Of a stretch of DNA of 10,825 nucleotides, positions 1 to 7,434 are shown piece after piece. The notes under the pieces are model-generated. The model saw only the letters and a program-made list of their open reading frames with translations. It ran no database searches and was not told where the DNA came from. The DNA comes from Goniomonas avonlea (lineage: Eukaryota > Cryptophyceae > Goniomonadida > Goniomonadaceae), in the NCBI GenBank assembly GCA_003573635.1, contig QUTJ01031313.1, positions 1-10,825 of the forward strand, in the 5' to 3' direction. Both the position numbers and the translations under genes were made by a program. Numbering within the stretch: the stretch's first letter is position 1; each line of letters opens with the position of its first letter.

Positions 1-2
1 GC

Positions 3-227
3 GCAGCCGGTGTCGACGATGCCGAAGCAGCGCTCGCAGCTTCAGGCTCAGCTGGGGGGCTCCTTGCGGGGCTGGAGGTGTCCGAACTCTCACTGACAGG
101 CGCAACAGCCCAACCTTGCAACATGGCAGCAAGTGACGGGTCCATCTGGCGCTGGGGTTGCACCATCCTCCCACGAAGGCCTTTTACCCTGGTTGGTCAA
201 GTTGAATTGCCCGCGCAAAAAAACTGA
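3..227 (+). CDS. possible 3' end of a gene entering from the left edge
   Basis: The frame that starts at base 3 is open from the window edge to a TGA at 225-227, about 74 codons. Its first 35 or so codons are rich in Ala, Gly, Leu, Glu and Asp (for example GVDDAEAALAASGSAGG and GLEVSELSLTG), which looks like a small coding helix-forming segment. The rest, with Trp and Cys, looks less like protein, so coding may stop near base 110 at a splice site. There is no start in the window and no family is recognised. The call rests only on the open frame and composition. Confidence 0.3.
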   Translation, partial: AAGVDDAEAALAASGSAGGLLAGLEVSELSLTGATAQPCNMAASDGSIWRWGCTILPRRPFTLVGQVELPAQKN

Positions 228-539
228 CGCCGGAATAGCTTGAATACAGAGGGTTCCGGTCGCCGGCTTTTNCATTATTGGACTTTATCGGCCCTATCCA
301 GAGGGTGCAATGATCGGGAGCATTCCATGACTGGCCGTAAAGAAAACCCGATCTGGAGCACTTTTCAACACTCGACCGCCGACCAAAAGTACTCTGAAAG
401 GGGTGGGTGTTGACATTTACTTGTGAGGCATAATGACATGGTTACATCAGTCCGACTCGGCTGTGCACTGTCTTTGTATTTACTGGCAAGAACTACAAGT
501 GAGCAATGAGCGAAGAAGTAGTCCGGGTCTAGGCACGTG
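228..539. other. intergenic stretch, no convincing gene
   Basis: No frame on either strand gives a persuasive protein here. Minus-strand open frames are short and rich in Ser and Cys. The only notable item is the ambiguous base at 272, next to a run of T, which marks a poorly resolved spot in the source sequence. Confidence 0.4.
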
Positions 540-1167
540 CTAGACTCCATTGAAGCCCCAAGACAACAGTGGAAAGTGTCTGCTGTCACCTGCTGGTCCA
601 CTGCCACCGCTGCCCGAGCCCTTGACAAAGGAGCCAATCCACCAGCACTGACGCCCAGTCGACCGCTGCCTACCACCTGAAATCGGAAACAACCGCCGAA
701 ATGCTGGCTGCACAGGCATCAACATTCCACGTAGCTGACAGTGAGAAAGGGACCAGAACGCCTCTTGGCGGCGACAGGTGAAGAGTGCCTGCATACTTAG
801 CAAGGCCACCACATGAGGAGCGCAGAGAAAGGCATGTTGCAAGAACGCCACATCAGTGGCGCAAGGAGGATTCATCACGACAAGATCAAACGGCTGTATG
901 GACTCCATGAAATCCAACTGCACGACTTTCACGCGTGGCTCGTGTACAAAGCGTTCCCGGAGGCGGCTGCACAACTGAGGGTCCCTCTCAATAGCTGAAA
1001 CAGACACATGTGTGGGAAACGCCGACAGGAGGGCTGCCGTGAGGGCTCCGCCACCAGCACCAGCATCGCACACCCTTGGTGCCAGCGGACAGACTCTGAA
1101 GGCCTCTCGTGACACAAGTACAGCAGTCTCATAAGGAGTCGCCCAGGCATCAATGGCTCGCCGAGTT
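540..1167 (-). CDS. class I SAM methyltransferase, DNA N6-adenine type (3' exon)
   Basis: The predicted product transfers a methyl group from S-adenosylmethionine, probably to an adenine amino group. Counting from the proposed exon start, the segment WATPYETA (about 8-15) matches the usual TPxE lead-in. DAGAGGGALT (about 34-43) is the SAM-binding motif I, IERD (about 59-62) is the acidic motif II, and LDF (about 84-86) fits motif III. NPPC (about 99-102, DNA 861-872) occupies the motif IV position. The tail with SGGRQRSTGR and WWIGSF resembles the last strands of phage and algal N6-adenine enzymes. The reading frame stays open upstream to 1310 but has no ATG there and runs through a C/T tract, so I place an acceptor CAG at 1168-1170 and a separate 5' exon. 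I could not fit that exon by phase. METTL5-like or rRNA/protein methyltransferases remain alternatives. Cys in place of Tyr/Phe/Trp in motif IV is unusual. Confidence 0.6.
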
Positions 1168-1198
1168 CTGCACACGTCGTCAAACACACCAAAGAGAG

Positions 1199-1217
1199 AG
1201 AGGGGGGGTGGGGGGGG
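1199..1217 (-). other. polypyrimidine tract of the methyltransferase intron
   Basis: On the minus strand this is a long run of C broken by A and followed by CTCTCTCTCTTT. It lies about 30 bases before the CAG acceptor at 1170-1168. It would code for a run of prolines if translated, and fits an intron better. Confidence 0.45.
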
Positions 1218-1323
1218 GTGTGTCCCCTCTGTCTCCCACTGTTCCAGCCTTCTGAGAGAACAAGAGGAGTTACACCTGAGGCAGTGGAAGTAGAGGGGGC
1301 GACACCACAACTCATCCTCGGCT

Positions 1324-4300
1324 TCACCTCAAGACGACAAGTGCCGCAGAAGAGCTCACATGAGACTCGGAGTCCGAGACTGCAGCTGCCCCACCCACGT
1401 CCGAGTCACAATCTGTGCCTGGGTGTCAGTATCGTCAGGCAGGGAAGAGCACAACCGCACAGCTCACACCCCGGAGTGTGCGCCGCGTACGTGCCCCACT
1501 CACGTCTGAGTCACAATCTGTGACTAGGTGTCAGTAGCGTTGGGCAGTGAAGAGCACAACCGCACCGCTGACATCCCGGAGTGTGCGCCGCGTACGTGCC
1601 CGCTTCCTCTTCCGCATACCAGACTTCGTGTGCCGAGTGCGCTGTGAGACCGGCTTGGGCTTGTTCGGGAGAGTGACGTCTTCCCCCTCCACTGGTCTGC
1701 CGAAGCAAACGCGAAACTCCAAAAAGCGGGGTGTGACAGCTCCACGGGTGGAAACCCGCATTGGTGATGACGAACAAACCCTCGTAGTCCAGCAAGGCAG
1801 TGTCCGCCCGAACCAGCACGACGCGAACCTATGCCCGTGGTCAATTAGAGGGCGAAACAGGGGAGCAATCGCACGCACCACGTTTCTGAGCTCAATAGTG
1901 TCCAGGTATCCATATTGGTCCTTCAGGACCTGGTCCGCAATCAACTCAGACTGATTGTCATGGCCTTTTCGACCGCGAACAGACACAGATGTGACAACAC
2001 CACCGTCCATGGTGACGCTGCTGCCGCGAACACCATCCGACAGGACACGAACAGCTGTGATCTGGTTCTTGTAGCTGTCTACCCCTGCCGGTGCCAGCTC
2101 AGTGGTATCAGTGAGGGTATGGGGGAGAGCACGCGTGTACGAGAGTTGCCTCAGATCGACGTCACCATGACCCCAAGATGAAGCCCGCCTACCCCATATC
2201 ACCACCCAGCGTCCGGTTATACCACCAAGTCGGCAGTGACGACTGGGGTCGGCGACGCGAACATGTATATACCAGGGGTTCAAGGGGAGCGGACTGCATG
2301 TGGCCTATCGATGCGTCTTGTTCATCATCGGCATGGCACAGGCTTGCGAACACAGCTTGTGTTCGACTCGGAGTGGAATGTGTGTGCATGTGACTCACCT
2401 TGGCTGTCCAGCTTTAAGATGCGAAGATTGAGGGCGTCGTACAACGTCAAGCCGCGAGAAGGGACCGGAACACCCCGCACGTGGCCAATCAACTGCCCGC
2501 GGCATGTCCACCAATCGGTGCATGGGCCACGGCAGAAAACACACCACTCGTGCTGGACAGCGGCAGGCGTGGGCACCGTGGGTCGCGTACTCGGCCTGAA
2601 AACATCCAGAGGCTTGTCATAGTTCGTGACCCCAATTATACGGCGACGACCTGGCAACAGGTCCATCTGTGCAGCCAACTCCTCCTCGACAGCTGCCACG
2701 TCAATAGATCGGTAGGAGAAAGAAATGCGAACGTCCTTCATGGGCTCGGTGTCGCTGCGTACTCGACCCTCGTGCATGAGGTGTGACTGAATGCCAGCGC
2801 CGCCTGCGCTGTGAGCGTGAGTGCGCTAACATAGAGCGGGTCCATGAGCACATGAGACAGGGTGATCGACAAGGACGCACCTTGTGTGTGCGAGTGAAAG
2901 ACAGGCAAGCCGTGGCCGCGCGCAACGCCCGCGCACAGAACCTTGCCGACGGTGGACCCCTTGTCGGGCCCGCGTGCCAGAGTCCAAACCACCTCACACT
3001 TGTCGTTGTCGTCATGCCGGAAGATGATGCCGAAGGTTGTAATCAGGGGCTGCACGCACGCTGTTAAACCCCATCGCGTTACACTCAAAAGAAAACGGAC
3101 CTTCCAGTAGCCCTTCTCGTTGTCCTGGTGCTTGGCAAAGCTACGGACTGCCGAGATTGCCTCGACACAGTTGTTGAAAGGCACCGCGGGGATGGAACTC
3201 GCATCTCCGTGGGCGACTGCGGCTGCCTTTGCAGTGTCCCATGCGCACTGCCTGGCCTCCAGTTCTGCTGGCGACTCCAGAAGTGGGTGGTACACCGTGC
3301 CATCGATCACTGTCAAGCACCCTGTGACCCGGATCCCCTTGGTCCATCCTTTGATGGTTAGAGTTCCATTCCTGTCAGGGCACGGTCAGTCGCCAGGTCA
3401 CGGTGTGTTCTCGACACAGGTGTGTCGCCAGGTGTGTTCAGTGCGAGCGTGTACCACGCCGTGCAAGATCGAGTGTGCCACATCCGCGTGAGAGCGTGAG
3501 AGAGACAGTGAGACAGAGTGCACAGTGCAGAGTGAGACCGTGAGTGAGACAGTGCGAGCGTGTACCACGCCGTGCAAGATCGAGTGTGCCACATCCGCGT
3601 GAGAGCGTGAGAGAGACAGTGAGACAGAGTGCACCAGAGTGATTGCACACACCGGCCCCAGCTCCATGGTCGGAAGGGCGTTGGCCATGGTTGGCTCCAT
3701 TGTCAGGTTGTCCATAATTGGTTGCCCCCGCTGGCGGACTGTTAGCGTCTATTCATGCATGCACCGAGCAAGACGCACTGCTGCCTCCCGATTGTGCCGT
3801 CATGTGCAGTGGCTGCTCACTGTAGCCTGCATCGACCGTGAGAACCAGCCGACTGAAAGTGCAGCAACTCACCTGGCGCAGTAATGTTCGCGGCACCTTC
3901 AGACCCCTCAGGCTCGTACTGCAATCCGGGCCGAGAACGCTGTGCCACGCAGCCACTCATGAACTGCGGCAACCCTGACAGAAAGGCGTTGTCGCTGGCA
4001 CATGCCCTTGAGAAAGCTGCCACCTTCAGCAGCGTCGCGCCTTTGTGCTGACTGAGGAGCGCGATGACACCGTGACCTGGTGTCTGAACGCGCCCATGGA
4101 CTGAGAGCAGCTGGGTTGCTCGTCTAGCAGCGCCGCCAACAGAGATGTGCCAGTCGAGAACAATGTTGGCAGCCGACCCGACCATGTAATACATGCCAGA
4201 GGTTTGTAGGGTTTTCTGTTCACAGGCGAGTTAGCACTCACACACCTCTTTCAAAATGTTGAAAGCATAATGAACTTACAGCAGCTATTGCTGAGTCGTC

Positions 4301-4522
4301 CACAGACAGGCGTCGCAAGAACCTGTCGATGGTCACCACAACGCCTGCATCGATGGCAACCAAGGTCCAGAAGTTGTGGCGATCGGCCTTAAACACAGCT
4401 TCGCGCTGTTGTAGTAAGGCTCGGATGCGACCTGCATCGTGGCCAAACAAACCCAGAGTCTGCACCTTCTGTCGGTGCTCTGTCGAATCGCGACTGACTG
4501 CTTCCAGCTCCATGGACTCCAT
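1324..4522 (-). CDS. spliced gene, twelve predicted exons, function unknown
   Basis: I do not recognise this protein. It is read from ATG at 4522 to TGA at 1324. Exons: 4522-4280, 4215-3873, 3730-3635, 3348-3101, 3049-2881, 2803-2399, 2355-2193, 2149-1879, 1828-1780, 1739-1596, 1517-1491, 1412-1324. Together they make 2247 nt, 748 codons plus stop, with every phase matching. Introns 1-5 and the one at 1878-1829 are best supported: donors GTAAGT, GTGAGT, GTGCGT and branch sites CTAAC or CTAAT. The joins at 2398-2356, 2192-2150 and 1779-1740 are weaker guesses. Visible features are VAIDAGVVVTIDRFLRRL in exon 1, a possible zinc site WCVFCRGPCTDWWTC in exon 6, a basic nuclear-localisation-like RKRKRAR near the C-terminus, and an acidic Ser/Asp tail. 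Its 5' end faces the 5-hmdU-kinase-like gene, so the two may share a promoter. Confidence 0.5.
1391..1600. repeat. 105-bp imperfect tandem duplication
   Basis: Bases 1391-1495 and 1496-1600 align at a constant offset of 105 with substitutions and no indels; for example 1476-1495 and 1581-1600 match. In the minus-strand gene each copy holds a GTACGC donor, a 78-nt intron, a CACAG acceptor and a 27-nt exon. The duplication therefore appears to have copied one intron plus one mini-exon (CDSDVSGA, then CDSDVGGA in the second copy). Confidence 0.8.
3439..3634. repeat. two identical ~85-bp copies with a 111-bp period
   Basis: Bases about 3439-3523 recur at about 3550-3634 without visible change. 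They are separated by a related GTGAGAC-rich linker. The array sits inside the third intron (3634-3349) of the minus-strand gene and accounts for its large size (286 nt against 40-142 for the others). The right copy ends at the GTGCAC used as the intron's donor, and the left copy carries the same hexamer. Confidence 0.85.
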
Positions 4523-4588
4523 TGGGGGTCGCCCGCTTCCACATCGATGGGATAGCGCTCAGGCCTTTATTGCCACCTCGTGCCCGTC

Positions 4589-5947
4589 ATGCGGACAAGA
4601 CCAAATTTGGGGTGCGATTTGTCCTGGGATGACGGGACAATTTCTTGTCCGCGCGATGGAGATGTCACATGTCCAACGGATCACCTGTCACAACCCCAGG
4701 GTTGTGACAAGCTTGACATGACATATCCGCGCCCCTTCGGGTACAGAATGGCAATTCCCGTTCGCGGCGACGTTGGAGCCTTCTGGCGGACGGTCGAGTC
4801 ATTGGGGCTGGCCTTCGACTGTCGAATGGTCGGCCGCGATGTTCCTGAGCACCTTCCTGAGGTCCTCAGGCTCCACAGCTACTGTTCGGTGCGCAGGCCA
4901 CGAGATGTCAAGCCTAGTTTTTTCGCAGCTGCGATGTCAGTACAGCAGAAGTCCGAGAGTTTCAATTGGCGACAGTGCGCCGTCCTTGCAATCCTATACA
5001 ACCTCATTGGAACTCCAGAACCGTTCTTGCGGTTTGCGTTCACACGAAACCGGGAACGCAGCCGATGTGCCCCATGGTTGCCTCAGTTCGCCGACATCGA
5101 CGGTTTCATGGCATTCTTTTTGGAACTGTGTGAAAACAAAAACGTCGACGGTGAGTTCAGTGACTGTCCTCGGTTTACAAGGCAGTACCAGGTGCCAGGT
5201 GCGCAGAAAACCGCACGAATCGTGAGAGCAGCGATGGCACATCCATATGTGGCTGGCGACGAGGGTGACTGCACAGTCGACGCGTTCGACCGGTTTGCAC
5301 GGTCATTGGATGGAGTTGGCCCTTTTTTTGCAGGACAAGCAGCACGCGACTGGGCGTATGTCTGTTGCCCACTGGCCGCACAGGACATCGCCGAACTGGG
5401 ACCCGGTTCGAAGGCTGCCCTGAGGGCCATCTTCTCGAGTCTGACTCTCTCCGCAGCGTTCTCTGAGATTCGGAGCAGTCGGCCCGATTGTACATGGGGC
5501 GACACCGATATTGAGCACGCGCTCTGTGAGTATCACCGCGTACTCAGTGACCAGAGCCGCGTCGACAATGGCCGCGCGCTGGGGAAGAGGGCTCTGGCTG
5601 CAGGACCTTTTGTGCACATGCCCCCGCTCGCACCAGAGTGCTGGTGGCGCGGAGACATTGGGGGTGCAGAGGACAGACTCCGAGTCGAGCAGGCCGGTCC
5701 CCCAAGCCCACGGCTGTACTTTGATGCGTACCGACATCGACTCTACGGCCATGACGCCGCTGCCGACGCCGACAGTAATAGCTGTCGTACTGAGTCTTCC
5801 GACACCGACGAGTGCCAGCGTCCATTCCCAACCCCCGCGGGTGCCGGTGGCGCCGGCGATCTGTCAATGCCACAGCCTGTTATATGCACACCCCCGCGAG
5901 AGGTGCGAGCGCACACGGAGCTTGAGGACTCCGGACTCTTGCCTTAG
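4589..5947 (+). CDS. 5-hmdU DNA kinase helical / aGPT-pyrophosphorylase-type protein
   Basis: This is an intact single-exon gene of about 452 residues. The domain belongs to the helical family known from phage thymine hypermodification (alpha-glutamyl/putrescinyl thymine pyrophosphorylases, also described as the helical domain of 5-hydroxymethyl-uracil DNA kinase). Those proteins activate the hydroxymethyl group of 5-hmdU in DNA. Landmarks from the ATG at 4589: AVLAILYNLIGTPEPF (131-146, the 'NLxxFRLFNxPE' region), GVGPFFAGQAARDWAYV (242-258), LGPGSKAAL (270-278) and IEHALCEY (308-315, the usual closing 'VEHALCEF' motif). The last 120 or so residues are Pro-, Asp- and Ser-rich and probably disordered. 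A second in-frame ATG at 4718 is the alternative start. The 43 codons between are Cys-rich and contain two inverted repeats, so they may be 5' UTR. No kinase P-loop is visible, so partner enzymes would be needed. Confidence 0.7.
   Translation: MRTRPNLGCDLSWDDGTISCPRDGDVTCPTDHLSQPQGCDKLDMTYPRPFGYRMAIPVRGDVGAFWRTVESLGLAFDCRMVGRDVPEHLPEVLRLHSYCSVRRPRDVKPSFFAAAMSVQQKSESFNWRQCAVLAILYNLIGTPEPFLRFAFTRNRERSRCAPWLPQFADIDGFMAFFLELCENKNVDGEFSDCPRFTRQYQVPGAQKTARIVRAAMAHPYVAGDEGDCTVDAFDRFARSLDGVGPFFAGQAARDWAYVCCPLAAQDIAELGPGSKAALRAIFSSLTLSAAFSEIRSSRPDCTWGDTDIEHALCEYHRVLSDQSRVDNGRALGKRALAAGPFVHMPPLAPECWWRGDIGGAEDRLRVEQAGPPSPRLYFDAYRHRLYGHDAAADADSNSCRTESSDTDECQRPFPTPAGAGGAGDLSMPQPVICTPPREVRAHTELEDSGLLP
4635..4650. 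promoter_or_regulatory. inverted repeat in the divergent gene gap
   Basis: GGACAA at 4635-4640 and TTGTCC at 4645-4650 form a 6-bp inverted repeat around a 4-base centre. A further TTGTCC lies at 4619-4624. The three half-sites sit between the two divergent gene starts (4522 minus; 4589 or 4718 plus), a position that suits a regulator site. A role is inferred from symmetry and location only. Confidence 0.35.
4686..4709. promoter_or_regulatory. perfect 11-bp-arm palindrome upstream of ATG 4718
   Basis: TGTCACAACCC (4686-4696) and GGGTTGTGACA (4699-4709) are exact reverse complements with a CA centre. The palindrome ends 8 bases before the ATG at 4718. It could be a protein-binding site, or an RNA hairpin in the 5' leader of the 5-hmdU-kinase-like gene. 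Confidence 0.5.
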
Positions 5948-5966
5948 TTACAGCCAAACTGTGACG

Positions 5967-6039
5967 GAATTGAACACGTATATGTCAGCCAAATCGAGCA
6001 CAACTGAATGAATTGAACATGTATATGTCAGCCAAATCG
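5967..6039. repeat. two 30-bp direct repeats, 43-bp period
   Basis: Bases 5967-5996 and 6010-6039 are the same except for one C/T change (ACACGTATATG against ACATGTATATG). A shorter, weaker third match (CAGCCAAA) is at 5951. They lie 20 bases after the stop of the 5-hmdU-kinase-like gene. They may be 3' UTR elements of that gene or iterated binding sites for the next transcription unit. The remainder of 5948-6178 shows no gene. Confidence 0.8.
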
Positions 6040-6178
6040 CACGATTGAAGAAGGCACTTTCGCTATATCTGGTGTAGGATTGTCAGTTTGGCCATGGGTT
6101 TCCCACATTCTAGCCAGCCGGTATGTGCCATCCAACGGCTACATATAACAGCGGCCTCTGTTTTTTGGGTGGCCCATA

Positions 6179-6385
6179 TCAGGTTGACTCCACGCGATTA
6201 TGCCGGTTCGACTCCTTACCCGACATGTCTTGAATATGCCGTCGGACTTCGGACTGCATCGGCAATCCCACCTCCGATGTTAATTCCCAAACAACATTGA
6301 GAACAGACTTAGACATTTCTTCCAACCGCCCTTGACCGATGTCGCTGATATGACAAGTGTCAACGTCGTCGTGATTTACTGTCAT
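6179..6385 (-). CDS. short minus-strand ORF, unknown
   Basis: This frame codes for 68 residues from ATG 6385 to TGA 6179; it stays open up to 6484. The product is hydrophilic and protein-like, with an acidic start (NHDDVDTCHISDIG), an amphipathic middle (RLEEMSKSVLNVVWEL) and a basic end (KESNRHNRVEST). It is divergent from the plus-strand gene proposed to start at 6422, 36 bp away. An acceptor-like CACAG just before the ATG means it could be a terminal exon of something larger. No family is recognised. It competes with the alternative that the plus-strand frame, open here from 6332, is the real one. Confidence 0.3.
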   Translation of the reverse strand: MTVNHDDVDTCHISDIGQGRLEEMSKSVLNVVWELTSEVGLPMQSEVRRHIQDMSGKESNRHNRVEST

Positions 6386-6421
6386 GAACTGTGGCCGCGA
6401 GCCCATACACCGTACACCCGC

Positions 6422-7357
6422 ATGCATGGAACAGTCCGAAGCGACAACGGCCTCTTCCTGCTTGGGCGCGGCAAACCCTGCCACCTAGCATGGGAGCTGG
6501 ATCCAGAGGTGGTGCCAGCGCACCAAACCAAGCAGGGGCAACGTCCAGCTCCAATCATTGAAGCTGTGCCTGCCCGTTATACTGAGCTGTGTTCATTTGC
6601 AGCAAGAAACGCAGCCCCCCTTTTGAACCGTGGTGGTGCCGTGTACGCTGCGACTGAGAACATCGACTACAGCAACGAGGTAGACTTCCTGGCACAGTTG
6701 TGGCGCGCGGCAGAGCCCTACGGCACCGTCGGTACGTCACATGGGTACCGTGGTGGGTGCGCGACTCCTGACACGTGCGCAGCGAAGATTCCGCGCGTGA
6801 TGCATGAGTACAGGGCCACGGTCATGATTCCCCTGTGCAGCGACGAGATGGTCACAGCAAGTACATCTGCTTCCGCACTTTTGACTGTCCTGGTTGCGGG
6901 TGCGTGGGGTCTCACCTGTTTCTCTCAGTCTCTCGCACTATGCTGTCACTCACTGCTCTCTCTCACTCTCACTCTATCTCTATGCCTAGGCACAGACTCC
7001 CTCTCTCTCACTCACTCTCGGTCACTGAGGCTTATAGGGTCTGAGTCTGTCTGTCGTGTGCGATCGACTCCTCTCTCTCGCTGCTGTCTCCCTTGTGTAA
7101 TGGGTCGGTGCCCAGGTTCTTTGCTACGCTTGGCGGCTTCGAAGTCACCTGCAGATCTTCCTTGCAAGGAAATGCGCGAGTGCTGGCATCTACTAGATCT
7201 GGATCGCCAAAGTGAACCTCCAGCTAAAGCTAAACGTGAGACAGTGGCCCTGGCGCTGCACAAGGCAGCGGTTGCTCGGTGGGGGGGGCCGGACCCCGCT
7301 GCTAGGATTGAGGTGGTGGCTGGCGAGGTCACAGCGGCATCGCCTGCCGATGAATAG
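6422..7357 (+). CDS. three-exon gene of unknown function
   Basis: I do not recognise the protein. Exons 6422-6731, 6783-6899 and 7116-7357 give 222 residues and a TAG stop. Intron 1 (51 nt) has GTACGT as donor, CTGAC and GCGCAG. Intron 2 (216 nt) has GTGCGT as donor, a long CT-rich interior and CCCAG. Both introns are multiples of three, so the unspliced frame also stays open. The first exon has codon use like its neighbours and a mixed alpha/beta look (AVYAATENIDYSNEVDFLA). The last exon is Ala-, Glu- and Lys-rich, with KAKRETVALALHKAAVARW. An earlier in-frame ATG is at 6350. The gene lies between the 5-hmdU-kinase-like gene, on the same strand, and the convergent dioxygenase gene. Confidence 0.5.
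   Translation: MHGTVRSDNGLFLLGRGKPCHLAWELDPEVVPAHQTKQGQRPAPIIEAVPARYTELCSFAARNAAPLLNRGGAVYAATENIDYSNEVDFLAQLWRAAEPYGTVGTSHGYRGGCATPDTCAAKIPRVMHEYRATVMIPLCSDEMVTASTSASALLTVLVAGAWGLTCFSQSLALCCHSLLSLTLTLSLCLGTDSLSLTHSRSLRLIGSESVCRVRSTPLSRCCLPCVMGRCPGSLLRLAASKSPADLPCKEMRECWHLLDLDRQSEPPAKAKRETVALALHKAAVARWGGPDPAARIEVVAGEVTAASPADE
6917..7086. repeat. CT-rich low-complexity tract inside an intron
   Basis: Many short runs of TCTC, CACTCTC and CTCACT occur here on the plus strand. Translated, they would give Ser/Leu/His repeats without protein character. With a GTGCGT donor at 6900 and a CAG acceptor at 7113-7115 the tract fits intron 2 of the 6422-7357 gene. Confidence 0.6.
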
Positions 7358-7434
7358 CTGTGCACAAGTGTGCAGTGGAATGTGTATGTGGCAGACAATA
7401 CACTTTGATGAAGTGCGTGTGTTCGAAATCATGT

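Noticed and set aside
1524-1844. Apparent double frameshift in the minus-strand gene (three frames take turns looking protein-like)
   Set aside because: A 50-nt intron at 1878-1829 (GTGCGT donor, CTAAT branch, CATAG acceptor) and a 40-nt one at 1779-1740 explain the frame changes without errors.
3301-3360. Resemblance of KGIRVTGC to the 'NGxxxTGC' motif of large-virus TBP-like proteins
   Set aside because: Only one short motif matches; the surrounding residues, spacing and the spliced context do not support a TBP fold.
3439-3634. CRISPR-like repeat-spacer pattern
   Set aside because: Only two long copies with a related linker, in a eukaryotic intron, and no cas genes.
3358-3715. Long minus-strand frames through the 111-bp repeat (SVSLSLSRSHADVAH units) as a repeat protein
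   Set aside because: All three frames stay open because the DNA is low-complexity; flanking exons join across it in phase, so it is intron sequence.
5083-5873. Several long minus-strand frames opposite the 5-hmdU-type gene
   Set aside because: They are antisense shadows of a GC-rich coding region; their products are Arg/Ser/Cys-rich and show no domain.
6835-7044. Cys-rich plus-strand frame (YICFRTFDCPGCGC) suggesting a zinc finger
   Set aside because: It is out of phase with any acceptor I could place after exon 1 and runs directly into the CT-rich intron; the alternative frame joins both neighbouring exons cleanly.
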